NCBI RefSeq assembly: GCF_037031285.1
Contig: NZ_JAYEZO010000001.1
Location: forward strand, 1,886,426 to 1,950,425
Reading direction: 5' to 3'
Length of the DNA stretch: 64,000 nt
DNA from: Halobellus sp. LT62
GTDB taxonomy: Archaea; Halobacteriota; Halobacteria; Halobacteriales; Haloferacaceae
The notes under the pieces were generated by a model. The model had not been told where the DNA came from. It worked only from the letters and a program-made list of their open reading frames with translations, and made no database searches. Every line of letters starts with the position of its first letter. The first letter of the stretch is position 1. Below are positions 34,986-42,741 of the stretch, piece after piece. The position numbers were made by a program, and so were the translations under genes.

Positions 34986-35945
34986 ATGACGCGCGTACTG
35001 ATCGATCAGGACATCACGCCCACCGACCGACTCCTCGATTCCCTCCCCGACGAGTGGGAGCCGACCGTCGGCGTCGACGGCGACGAGGACGCCCTTCTCG
35101 ACGTTGTCGCCGACTACGAGGTTCTCCTCGTCACGTCGCGGGTCCCGCTCTCTCGCCGGGTCATCGACGCCGCCGACAACCTTGAACTGATCGGAAAACT
35201 GGGAACCGGAATCGACTCCGTCGACCTCGACGCCGCGCGCGACAACGGCGTCACCGTCACGCACACTCCGGGGCACAACGCGCTCTCGGTGGCCGAGCAC
35301 GCGATGACGCTCACGCTCGCGTGCGCTCGGCGATTACCGACCGCCGAGTCCCTTCTCGCGGAGGGCAAGTGGCGCGACGAGTACCCGTTGGGCACGCAGA
35401 TATCCGGCTCGACGATCGGGGTCGTTGGCTTCGGAAACGTCGGCAAACGGGCCAGTAAGCTCTTTTCGGGGTTCGACGTCGACGTGTTGGTCACCGATCC
35501 GTACGTCCCGAGTATCGACGCGGAGTTGACCGACGCCGAACGCCGGTCGCTCGAGGAGGTCCTCGAACTGAGCGATGTCGTGATCCTCACGCCGGAGCTA
35601 ACCGAGGAGACGCGGGGGCTGATCGGAGCCGACGAGCTGGCCCGGATGCAGTCGTCGGCGATCCTCGTCAACGTCTCTCGCGGTCCCGTCGTCGAGCAGG
35701 ACGCGCTCGTCGACGCGCTGGAAGCCGACGGGATCGCTGCCGCCGGACTCGACGTGTTCGCCGACGAACCGCTCGATAGCGACGCCCCGCTGCGAGCGTT
35801 CGAGAACGTGGTGACGACGCCGCACATAGCGGCGATGACGACGACGTGTCGACGCGGCAACATCGATCAACTGGCGGAGAACGTGACCCGGCTGACGTCC
35901 GGTGAGGCCGTCCTCGATCGCTACGTGCCCGTCCGTGGCGATTGA
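34986..35945 (+). CDS. D-isomer-specific 2-hydroxyacid dehydrogenase
   Basis: This 319-residue NAD(P)-dependent dehydrogenase interconverts a D-2-hydroxyacid and a 2-oxoacid. The Rossmann glycine motif is TIGVVGFGNVGKRASKLF. The catalytic Arg lies in ILVNVSRGPVV, the Glu in LDVFADEPLDSD and the His in NVVTTPHIAAMT, so the active site is complete. The substrate domain at the N-terminus (MTRVLIDQDITPTDRLLDS) shows no phosphoglycerate-specific ACT domain, so it is not a SerA. Its position after LigM-like gene 2, with a 122-base gap, suggests a role in handling a 2-oxoacid made by ring or side-chain cleavage. That link is inference. Confidence 0.9.
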   Translation: MTRVLIDQDITPTDRLLDSLPDEWEPTVGVDGDEDALLDVVADYEVLLVTSRVPLSRRVIDAADNLELIGKLGTGIDSVDLDAARDNGVTVTHTPGHNALSVAEHAMTLTLACARRLPTAESLLAEGKWRDEYPLGTQISGSTIGVVGFGNVGKRASKLFSGFDVDVLVTDPYVPSIDAELTDAERRSLEEVLELSDVVILTPELTEETRGLIGADELARMQSSAILVNVSRGPVVEQDALVDALEADGIAAAGLDVFADEPLDSDAPLRAFENVVTTPHIAAMTTTCRRGNIDQLAENVTRLTSGEAVLDRYVPVRGD

Positions 35946-35965
35946 GTCCGGTCTTCGTTTGAAAA

Positions 35966-36056
35966 GCTGTAGTAGCGTTTGCGAGTCTTCACCACTCGAT
36001 CGCACGCTGTCGTGCGACCGGGTGGGCAATCAGTTGCAAACGTTACTATCACAGCG
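35966..36056. repeat. Palindromic intergenic repeat (REP-like)
   Basis: This element of about 90 bases is an imperfect inverted repeat. The left arm reads GTAGTAGCGTTTGCGAG and continues to CTCGATCGCACG. The right arm, read on the other strand, is ATAGTAACGTTTGCAACTG and continues to CCCGGTCGCACG. The centre is TCGCACG-CTGT-CGTGCGA. Related single arms lie at 25063-25098 and 46101-46147. I recall similar elements from other haloarchaeal genomes but cannot confirm it here. Confidence 0.6.
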
Positions 36057-36467
36057 CTGGTCTTCTGTCGAGACGCGGCCCGCTTTCGCTCCGACGACTG
36101 AGCGGACGTGTCGGTGTGTCGATCGCTTGTTTTGTGGGCTCTTGGGGTCTATCCTGCCTCGTTTGCGGATCACGAGAATAACCTCTATAAAATAACCAAT
36201 CCGATATGGTCGTTATTATCTTCGAGGGGTCGTGTGGCCCTTTCGCGCTCGCGTTCGGCGTAGTCGTTGGCGTCGTGGAATTATATCACAGTCGTACCCT
36301 TGTTATTCTAATGGCTATCGGTCGACATTTTGTCTACTGGCGCGACCTATGACCGCCCGACGCTCCAGTGAGACGTCGAGGTGACTTGACGTTACGCCAC
36401 GTATTACTGTACCTATTGCAGATACGTATCCTTAATTCGGTTTTATTCGTCCGTTCTTGGACTACAG

Positions 36468-36510
36468 ACCGGATATCGAATTATCTTATTTCATATCATA
36501 ACTATCCGGT
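36468..36510. promoter_or_regulatory. Separated 8-bp inverted repeat, possible regulator site
   Basis: ACCGGATA at 36468-36475 is matched by TATCCGGT at 36503-36510, with 27 AT-rich bases between, including TTATTTCATATCATAAC. The TATCCGGTA core also appears beside the promoter of the ligase at 383-1921 (TTACCGGATA at 1952-1961). It may be an IclR or other repressor site, but no direct evidence exists. Confidence 0.35.
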
Positions 36511-36915
36511 ATGCTCGTAATCTACTCACGCAATTTTGCACGCGGTTCTCACCGATTACCGCCCGCGCACGAACGAGACAACACACGAGCGGACGTCGCC
36601 TTGTCCGTCCCTGTGCCCGCACAGCGGATCGTCCGGTCCCCACTACACAGCGACCGTGTGCCTGATCCGGTTGTCACTGTTCTCGGTCTATGCCCCTTCT
36701 CCGTCAGCGGATCGTCGACCGTATTTCCTGTTTTTCCCGACGGTGTATTCGATCCCACTCGGTGTGATCGTGGGGCCGACAGTGCCACGTCTATGCGCAA
36801 TCGCTCTAGACACACAGTCGCTCCGGTCGTCGAGTCTCCGGCTGTCGCCGCCGTCATTTCCGCTCTCGTCCGAACAAATCGGAATCTTCAACAACGCGCC
36901 GCAGCTATAGCGCAT

Positions 36916-37677
36916 ATGCCCAACGATCGCACCTCCCTCACCACCGTCGCGCGGGCGTTCGAGATCGTCGATCTGCTGTGGGAGCTCGATGGGGCCGGGC
37001 CGTCTGAAGTCGCCGCGAGACTCGATCTCCCCGACAGCACGGTCTACGACTACCTCCGATCGCTCAGTGAGACTCGGTACGTCACCCGCGACAACGGCGA
37101 GTACCGCCTCAGTTCGTACTTCCTGACGATCGGTGGGAAAATGAAGTATCGGAATCGACTGTATCAGGTCGCGAAACCCGAAATGAAGCGCGTGGTCGCC
37201 GAAACCGACGAACTCGTCGGTCTCACGATCGAGAACGACGGGCGAGCGGTCGTGTATCATCAAGAGGAGGGTCGACAGGCGTTGAGCCTCGGCACGTATT
37301 CGGGCGCGGCGACGCCGTTGCACACGGTCGCCACCGGCAAGGCCATCCTCGCGTACCTGCCCGACGACCGCGTCGAGGAAATCCTCGACGAACACAGTCT
37401 CGAACAGCGGACGGACCAGACGATAACTGACTTAGACGTCTTAGCGCGCGAACTCGAAGAGATCAGAGAGACCGGATACGCCGTCGACTGGGACGAACAG
37501 GTCGTCGGAATGGGGATGGCGGCGGTCCCGATTCTGATCGATGAACAGGTGCTCGGTTCGTTCGGTATCGTCGTTCCCACCGGTCGGATTCGCGATCCGA
37601 CCTATCAGGAGGAGATCTTACAGAAACTCCAAGAGATGACCAACAAGGTCACGATCAATTACCAGTACGGAAACTGA
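36916..37677 (+). CDS. IclR family transcriptional regulator 2
   Basis: This 253-residue regulator is paralogous to the one at 4986. The N-terminal winged HTH spans TSLTTVARAFEIVDLLWEL to SEVAARLDLPDSTVYDYLRS. The C-terminal effector domain contains KYRNRLYQVAKPEMK, PLHTVATGKAILAYLPDD and VVGMGMAAVPILIDEQV. The ATG at 36916 gives the normal IclR length; the upstream open frame is much too long and not family-like. It lies between LigM-like genes 2 and 3 and probably controls the island in response to a substrate or intermediate. A small MITE-like element begins right after its stop codon. Confidence 0.93.
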   Translation: MPNDRTSLTTVARAFEIVDLLWELDGAGPSEVAARLDLPDSTVYDYLRSLSETRYVTRDNGEYRLSSYFLTIGGKMKYRNRLYQVAKPEMKRVVAETDELVGLTIENDGRAVVYHQEEGRQALSLGTYSGAATPLHTVATGKAILAYLPDDRVEEILDEHSLEQRTDQTITDLDVLARELEEIRETGYAVDWDEQVVGMGMAAVPILIDEQVLGSFGIVVPTGRIRDPTYQEEILQKLQEMTNKVTINYQYGN

Positions 37678-37678
37678 T

Positions 37679-37775
37679 AGGGAGTATCGTACGTCCTCAT
37701 AGAATTCCCATAAATCCTCCTCGAATTCTCGCCGGACAGTCCGGCGAGAATCTATCGACAGTTACGATACTCCCT
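37679..37775. mobile_element. MITE-like element with 13-bp terminal inverted repeats
   Basis: A 97-base segment is bounded by AGGGAGTATCGTA (37679-37691) and its exact reverse complement TACGATACTCCCT (37763-37775). Inside is a second perfect palindrome, ATTCTCGCCGGAC-A-GTCCGGCGAGAAT, and a smaller pair AGAATTC/GAATTCT. There is no coding capacity. Terminal repeats plus an internal hairpin are typical of miniature inverted-repeat elements moved by a transposase elsewhere. No target-site duplication is clear. It begins one base after the iclR2 stop codon and could also act as a terminator. Confidence 0.6.
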
Positions 37776-37874
37776 TTGAGTGCAGTCGGGCCACATCTCC
37801 AAATACGCTCTCGACCCTTCTGAGGGGTGTTCTTTTGGCATCACGTGCACTCACAGAAAGGGAATCCGCTCGTT

Positions 37875-38273
37875 TTACTCGTCGTCGGTGAGCGCCGCTC
37901 GCACTTCGTCGGGGATCTCGACGGGTTTATTCTCCGGTTTCGAGACGCAGACGTGCTGTTCGTCCCCGAAAAACAGCTCGTTCCCGTCGTCGTCGGTGGC
38001 CGTGAGCTTCATCGCGAGGCTCTTGCCGCCGAGGTCCGGTTCGACGGTGATCGTGATGACGTCTCCCGCCTCGACCGGCCGCTTGAAGTCGGTGTCCATC
38101 GAGACGATCGGCATATGGACTCCGTGGTCGTCAGGAATGTCCCAGTAGGCAACACCGCGACTGTCCATAAACTCCTCGCCTGCGCGGTGCATCGCGTCGA
38201 TGAGATTCGGGTAGTACGCGATCCCGTGGGGATCGGCGTCTCCCCACGCGCACTTCCATTCGTATTCGTACAT
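37875..38273 (-). CDS. 4-hydroxybenzoyl-CoA thioesterase family acyl-CoA thioesterase
   Basis: This 132-residue hotdog-fold thioesterase hydrolyses an acyl-CoA. The family pattern is clear: MYEYEWKCAWGDADPHGIAY holds the catalytic Asp (WGDADPHGIAYYPN) and continues into LIDAMHRAGEEFMDSRG, the long hotdog helix. Later strands include VSMDTDFKRPVEAGDVITI. Members release 4-hydroxybenzoate or similar acids from CoA, which would fit a pathway with several aryl- or acyl-CoA ligases. The ATG at 38273 gives the usual length; the longer frame upstream is not family-like. It is divergent from LigM-like gene 3 across about 130 bases. Confidence 0.9.
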   Translation of the reverse strand: MYEYEWKCAWGDADPHGIAYYPNLIDAMHRAGEEFMDSRGVAYWDIPDDHGVHMPIVSMDTDFKRPVEAGDVITITVEPDLGGKSLAMKLTATDDDGNELFFGDEQHVCVSKPENKPVEIPDEVRAALTDDE

Positions 38274-38403
38274 CACTTCGGCTTTTTCGTCACCGTATAA
38301 GTAACTTCCCCTGATTCGTCGACACCTGTTCCGTTGACGAGTCGAAGTGCACCGGTCGTGAGCAACAGTTATGACCTTCCGCTCGAACCGATTCATCAAC
38401 AGT

Positions 38404-39750
38404 ATGTCCGAGTCGAGCCTCGAAGACGTCGTTCAATCGACAGAATCTGTCGTCGATCTGTTGCGCAGTCGCGGCGGTTGGGTCGGATTCCCGAACGTTC
38501 CCGACGAGCACACCCATTGGATCGAAGAGCAGCGCGCGTGGGCCGAGACGGTCTCGTTCGCCGACCAGTCGCACCATATGGTCGACTTCTGGGTGGACGG
38601 TCCCGACGCGCTCGAACTGTTCTCCGACCTCGCGGTCAACGGGTTCGAGGGCTTCGAACCGGGAACGGCGAAACAACTCGTCCTCGCGAACCCCGACGGC
38701 GACTTCATCGGCGACGGGATCCTCCTGTATCTCGACAGCGAGGAGTTCGCACTGGTCGGCCCGCCACAGGGCCCGAACTGGGTCCAATTCCACGCCGAGA
38801 CGGGCGGATACGACGTGACGACGCGGCGCGACGAGACCTCCGGCGTCCGCGACGGTCCGCCGGCGAACTACCGCTATCAGGTGCAGGGGCCCGAAGCGCT
38901 CGCGGTGATGGAAGAGGTCACCGACGGACCGCTTCCCGATCTCGGATTCTTCCACTTCGACGACGTGATGATCGACGGCCGCGAGGTGACGCTGCTTCGA
39001 CACGGGATGTCTGGCGAGGCCGGATTCGAGTTCTGGGGGCCGTGGGAGGACGCGGACGCGATCAGATCGCGGATTCTCGATGCGGGCGAGGCGCGCGGAA
39101 TCCGGCAGCTGGGCGCGAGAAGCTACGGGAGTTCCGCGGTCGTCTCCGGATGGGTCGGGATGCCGCTTCCGGCCGTCTACGAGAGCGATGTGATGGCCGA
39201 GTACCGCGAGTGGCTCAGCGCGCACAGCCTCGAAGCGCACTACTCGATCGCGGGGAGCTTCGACTCCGACGACGTCACTGACTACTACGTGACGCCCGTC
39301 GAGCTCGGCTACGAGCGGCTGATCGACTTCGATCACGACTTCGTCGGCAAGGCCGCGCTGGAAGCTGAGGCGGCCGATCCCGCGCGGACGCTCGTGACGC
39401 TCGAATGGGACGACGGCGACGCCGTCGACGTCTTCGCCTCGCTCTTTGCCGACGGGGAACCCGGAAAGTTCATCGACTTCCCCGTGCCGTGGCGGTCGGC
39501 GTCGCACTACGACGCGGTCCTCGACGGCGAGGAGACCGTCGGGCTGTCGACGTGGGCGGCCTACACGTACAACGAGCGGGCGATGATCTCGCTGGCCGTC
39601 GTCGAAACCGACTACGCCGACCCCGGAACCGAACTCACGCTCCGTTGGGGCGAGCCTGAGAACCGTCGGAACCCCGCGGTCGAACGACACGCGCCGGCGT
39701 CGATCTCGACGACCGTCGCGCCCGTTCCGTACACGACCGACAATCGGTGA
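38404..39750 (+). CDS. LigM-like tetrahydrofolate-dependent O-demethylase/methyltransferase, paralogue 3
   Basis: This 448-residue LigM-family protein is closest by eye to paralogue 2 (WIEEQRAWAETV, DQSHHMVDFWVDGPDALELF, GDFIGDGI, GPNWVQFHAETGGYDV, LLRHGMSGEAGFEFWGPWE, STTVAPVPYTTD). His58 and Tyr241 (GARSYGSSA) align with LigM His60 and catalytic Tyr247. Phe29 replaces Tyr31 and Pro120 replaces Arg122. The inner ATG at 38404 fits a TATA-like TTATGACC about 30 bases before; an ATG at 38371 in the same frame is less likely. metF follows after 135 bases, which gives an obvious route for the methyl-tetrahydrofolate product. Like its paralogues it is too long for GcvT (about 370 aa). Confidence 0.87.
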   Translation: MSESSLEDVVQSTESVVDLLRSRGGWVGFPNVPDEHTHWIEEQRAWAETVSFADQSHHMVDFWVDGPDALELFSDLAVNGFEGFEPGTAKQLVLANPDGDFIGDGILLYLDSEEFALVGPPQGPNWVQFHAETGGYDVTTRRDETSGVRDGPPANYRYQVQGPEALAVMEEVTDGPLPDLGFFHFDDVMIDGREVTLLRHGMSGEAGFEFWGPWEDADAIRSRILDAGEARGIRQLGARSYGSSAVVSGWVGMPLPAVYESDVMAEYREWLSAHSLEAHYSIAGSFDSDDVTDYYVTPVELGYERLIDFDHDFVGKAALEAEAADPARTLVTLEWDDGDAVDVFASLFADGEPGKFIDFPVPWRSASHYDAVLDGEETVGLSTWAAYTYNERAMISLAVVETDYADPGTELTLRWGEPENRRNPAVERHAPASISTTVAPVPYTTDNR

Positions 39751-39885
39751 GCGCGGCTGCGGTGATCCAATCGGTGAGCACGGTTGCGGTGTCCCGCTCG
39801 GGCCGCCTCCGACGACGCCCGAGCCCGGACCGCTCGGTACGGATGCAAGACAAACTTTATCACCCTCGACACGCGAACGTCACCA

Positions 39886-40722
39886 ATGACAACTAATCAG
39901 TATGCGTCAACGGCGTCTGAACTCCTCGCGTCGCCGCGCTTCGAGCTGATGCCGTTCGACAGCTTCGACGACGAGATCAAACACCTCCCTGACGGTGCGA
40001 CGATCACGATCACCGCCTCGCCGCAGTTAGAACTCGAAGCGACGATCGACGCGGCCGAGCGAGCCGCCGAGCAGGGTTACGAGGTCGTTCCGCACGTTTC
40101 CGCGCGGTACGTCCGCGACTCCGAGCACCTCGCGGACATCTGCGAGCGACTCACCGCGGTCGGTATCTCGGACATCTTCGTGCCGGGCGGCGACCGCGAG
40201 GAGCCCATCGGCGAGTTCACGTCGGCGTACGACATGCTCGTCGCGCTCGACGACTTAGCGTACGAGTTCGACGAAATCGGCATTACCGGCTACCCCGAGG
40301 GCCACGAGTTCATCGACGAGGAGACGCTCGCGGAGGCGATGAAGAAGAAGGCCCCGTACGCGACGTACATCGCCACGCAACTGTGCTACGATCCCGACAC
40401 GATCCTCGAGTGGATCGACGAGGTCCGCGACCGCGGTGTCGATCTCCCCATCGAGGTCGGCATCCCGGGCGTGATGAAATACGAGAAGCTCCTGAGCATC
40501 TCCCAGAAGGTCGGCGTCGGCGACTCCGTCCGCTTCCTCAAGAAGACGACCGGAATTGTGGGCTTCGTCAAGCAGTTCATCGGCTCGCGCGGTCGCTACC
40601 GGCCCGACGACCTCGTCGACGGGCTCGCGCCGCACGCCGAGGAATACGGCATCCGCGGCCTCCACATCTACACCTTCAACCAAGTCTCCGACACCGAAGA
40701 GTGGCGGACGGGACGACTGTAA
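39886..40722 (+). CDS. metF: Methylenetetrahydrofolate reductase family protein
   Basis: This 278-residue TIM-barrel flavoenzyme would interconvert 5-methyl- and 5,10-methylene-tetrahydrofolate. Visible MetF blocks are ATITITASPQLELEATID, YEVVPHVSARYVRDSEHLA, GISDIFVPGGDREEP and ATQLCYDPDTILEWIDE. Then come DLPIEVGIPGVMKYEKLL and GLHIYTFNQVSDTEEW. In this pathway it would run in the oxidative direction, taking the methyl group received from LigM-like enzymes into general one-carbon metabolism. SYK-6 also has metF near ligM. A TATA-like ACTTTATC about 27 bases before the ATG suggests its own leaderless transcript. The start at 39886 is firm. Confidence 0.88.
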   Translation: MTTNQYASTASELLASPRFELMPFDSFDDEIKHLPDGATITITASPQLELEATIDAAERAAEQGYEVVPHVSARYVRDSEHLADICERLTAVGISDIFVPGGDREEPIGEFTSAYDMLVALDDLAYEFDEIGITGYPEGHEFIDEETLAEAMKKKAPYATYIATQLCYDPDTILEWIDEVRDRGVDLPIEVGIPGVMKYEKLLSISQKVGVGDSVRFLKKTTGIVGFVKQFIGSRGRYRPDDLVDGLAPHAEEYGIRGLHIYTFNQVSDTEEWRTGRL

Positions 40723-40875
40723 CCGCGGACGTTTGTCCCGTTCGCTGGTAGTTCGCTTGACGTGAAATTCTGGGGGTCTGAGACGTTTTCGCGGTCGATT
40801 CTCGCGGTCCGTTCCGCACTCGTTTCTCCCTACTTTCTCTCCTTCGCTGCACCGCTCTTCGGGGAGACAAAAGGA

Positions 40876-40895
40876 TTATATTGATAGCCGGTAAC
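40876..40895 (+). promoter_or_regulatory. Promoter with downstream GGTAAC element, livG side
   Basis: TTATATT (40876-40882) is followed by GATAGCCGGTAAC (40883-40895). The small frame at 40916 starts about 37 bases after the TATA centre. The livK promoter has the same box, the same spacing and a matching GATTACTGGTAAC, so a shared regulator is likely. Confidence 0.5.
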
Positions 40896-40915
40896 AATCG
40901 GGCAAGATCACAGAA

Positions 40916-40999
40916 ATGGCAACAAACGTCTCTCATACCCCGAATATCGCGGGTTTGGACGTCGAACTGTCTCTCTACCGGACGGGGGAACGCGCGTAA
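40916..40999 (+). CDS. Short leader frame (27 aa) translationally coupled to livG
   Basis: An ATG at 40916 opens a 27-codon frame (MATNVSHTPNIAGLDVELSL, then YRTGERA) whose stop TAA overlaps the livG start as TAATG. It lies just after the promoter and is therefore the first frame on the transcript. Its stop-start overlap suggests that translating it delivers ribosomes to livG, which lacks a clear ribosome-binding site. The peptide shows no run of one amino acid, so a classical attenuator is not indicated. It may be only a non-functional leader frame. Confidence 0.4.
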   Translation: MATNVSHTPNIAGLDVELSLYRTGERA

Positions 41000-41721
41000 T
41001 GCTTTCTGTCGAGGGACTCACGAAGCGGTTCGATTCGGTCGTCGCCGTCGACGACGTGGATCTCGAACTCCGCGAGGGAGAGATCCACGGTCTGATCGGA
41101 CCGAACGGTGCCGGGAAGACGACGACGGTCAACCTCATCACCGGCGAGTTGACGCCGACGAGCGGAACGATCCGGTTCGACGGGACGGACCTCGTGGGGA
41201 AGTCCCCGTCGTCGATCGCCCGGCAGGGGATCGGTCGCTCGTTCCAAGTCGTCCAGTACTTCCCCGAGATGACGGTCAGAAAGCACCTGCACTTGGCCGT
41301 TCGCGAGCCGACGAACACCGTTCGCAGCGTGCTCGATCGCGACGCTGATTACACCGACGAGATCGAAGCAGTAGCCGAGAGAGCGCACCTCGGAGACGAA
41401 CTCGACACGGTCGCGAAAAACCTCCCGCACGGACAAAAGCGGTTCCTCGACATCGCCCTCGTCCTCGCGATGGACTCGAAGGTCATCTTGTTCGACGAGC
41501 CCGCGGCGGGGCTGAACGAGTCGGAGACGAACGAGGTCCGCGAGATCCTCGAGGAACTCCGAGGCGAGTACACGGTCTTGATCGTCGAACACGACATCGA
41601 CTTGGTGCGCGCGATCTCCGACCGCATCACGGTGTTACACAACGGGGCCGTTCTCACGACCGATACGCCCGAAAACGTCGTCGAGAACGAGCAGGTCAAG
41701 GAGGTGTATCTCGGTGAGTGA
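40999..41721 (+). CDS. livG: Liv-type ABC transporter ATPase LivG
   Basis: This 240-residue ATP-binding subunit belongs to a branched-chain amino acid/amide-type (HAAT) importer. It has Walker A (GLIGPNGAGKTTTVNLI), the LivG-type signature NLPHGQKRFLDIALVLA, Walker B (VILFDEPAAGLNESET) and the H-loop (LIVEHDIDLVRAI). The ending EVYLGE is typical of LivG. Its stop overlaps the livF start by 8 bases. HAAT systems carry amino acids, urea, amides and, in several bacteria, aromatic acids. In this setting aromatic or carboxylate import is plausible. Confidence 0.93.
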   Translation: MLSVEGLTKRFDSVVAVDDVDLELREGEIHGLIGPNGAGKTTTVNLITGELTPTSGTIRFDGTDLVGKSPSSIARQGIGRSFQVVQYFPEMTVRKHLHLAVREPTNTVRSVLDRDADYTDEIEAVAERAHLGDELDTVAKNLPHGQKRFLDIALVLAMDSKVILFDEPAAGLNESETNEVREILEELRGEYTVLIVEHDIDLVRAISDRITVLHNGAVLTTDTPENVVENEQVKEVYLGE

Positions 41722-42424
41722 ACTGCTCTCCGTCGAGAACCTCAACTCATTTTACGGCGACAGCCAAGTGCTTTTCGACGTCTCGATCGAACTCGGATCG
41801 AACGACGTCGTCGGCGTCTTCGGCCGGAACGGGATGGGGAAGACGACGCTTCTCAACAGCCTCGTCAACCGGATCGACCGCAAGACCGGAACCATCACCT
41901 ACCGCGGTCAGGACGTCTCTGAGTGGTCGACTCACGAGATCATCCAAGGAGGCATCGCGTACGTCCCCGAGGAACGAGAGATCTACCCCGCCCTGTCGGT
42001 CCGTGAAAACCTCGAACTGGCGATGTCGTCGTCGGTGTCGGACTCCGACAGAGAAGAACGGATGCAGAACGTCTTCTCACAGTTCGAGCGACTCGGCGAG
42101 CGACAGGAACAACGCGGTGGAACGCTGAGCGGCGGCGAACAGCAGATGCTCGCTATCGGACGTGCACTGGTCACTGATCCGGATCTCCTCATCCTCGATG
42201 AGCCGACGGAGGGGCTGGCTCCCACGATCATCGACGACGTCGTCGAGATCCTCGAATCGCTCATCGCCGGCGACCGGGCGGTGCTGATCGCCGAGCAGAA
42301 CATCAATCGGATGTTGCCGCTCATCGACCGCGGCTATATGATCCAGACCGGCCAGATCGTCGAAGAGGGCGATTCGGCGTTCCTCAGAGACGAGAAACTC
42401 CAAGACAAGTACCTCACTGTCTGA
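41714..42424 (+). CDS. livF: Liv-type ABC transporter ATPase LivF
   Basis: This second ATP-binding subunit has 236 residues. It contains Walker A (GVFGRNGMGKTTLLNSLV), the LivF-type region GIAYVPEEREIYPALSVREN, the signature LSGGEQQMLAIGRALVTD and Walker B (LLILDEPTEGLAPTI). It starts with GTG inside the end of livG. Together LivG and LivF form the heterodimeric motor for LivH and LivM, whose genes follow after a 317-base gap. Confidence 0.94.
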   Translation: MSELLSVENLNSFYGDSQVLFDVSIELGSNDVVGVFGRNGMGKTTLLNSLVNRIDRKTGTITYRGQDVSEWSTHEIIQGGIAYVPEEREIYPALSVRENLELAMSSSVSDSDREERMQNVFSQFERLGERQEQRGGTLSGGEQQMLAIGRALVTDPDLLILDEPTEGLAPTIIDDVVEILESLIAGDRAVLIAEQNINRMLPLIDRGYMIQTGQIVEEGDSAFLRDEKLQDKYLTV

Positions 42425-42741
42425 AAACTGTCCTTTCTGACGCGCGCCGCCCTTCGAGATCGAATGCTCTTGTAAATTACCTCGGGGCAGCTACCGTGAC
42501 TTTCCTGTGAAACTGTTCGGCTCTCGGACTGTGAATTTCGGTATCGTTCATCCTCACGAATTCCCGTTGTTTCGCCGCGCTCTCGCCCGTTCTCGCACGG
42601 CCACTTGCCCGCTCTTTTAACAAAAAATATAATATGATGTGGGATATCGTTTCCAACGTGCCATCTATGACGAACATTCACTTGCACAGTCGCCGAGGGC
42701 CCGACTGCCTCCGTTCGTACGTTAATTTATCGTGAGGAAAA
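42425..42741. other. Gap between livF and livH with its own promoter-like region
   Basis: These 317 bases contain AT-rich AAAAAATATAATATG near 42620-42636, a probable promoter, and a short leader frame at 42667-42735. A second TATA-like TTAATTTAT lies near 42722. The permease genes can therefore be transcribed separately from livGF. No other gene is credible. Confidence 0.45.
42667..42735 (+). CDS. Short leader frame (22 aa) before livH
   Basis: An ATG at 42667 opens a 22-codon frame (MTNIHLHSRRGPDCLRSYVN, then LS) that stops at 42733-42735, 6 bases before the livH ATG. The stop lies inside the GTGAGG that would serve as the livH ribosome-binding site, so translation of the two may be coupled. 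It sits after a strong TATA-like element near 42626. A similar arrangement precedes livG. It may be a non-functional leader. Confidence 0.3.
   Translation: MTNIHLHSRRGPDCLRSYVNLS

Larger units (their letters stand above)
35946..36915. other. Long intergenic region before iclR2
   Basis: About 970 bases separate the dehydrogenase from the regulator. It contains the palindromic REP-like element (35966-36056), an AT-rich promoter-like zone (36420-36510) and an 8-base inverted repeat (36468-36510). From 36511 the regulator frame is open for 135 codons before the chosen start, but the translation (MLVIYSRNFARGSH...) does not resemble an IclR N-terminus. No other gene is credible. Confidence 0.5.

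Noticed and set aside
38290..39690. 466-codon minus-strand open frame
   Set aside because: Antisense to LigM-like gene 3, and it runs into the divergent promoter.
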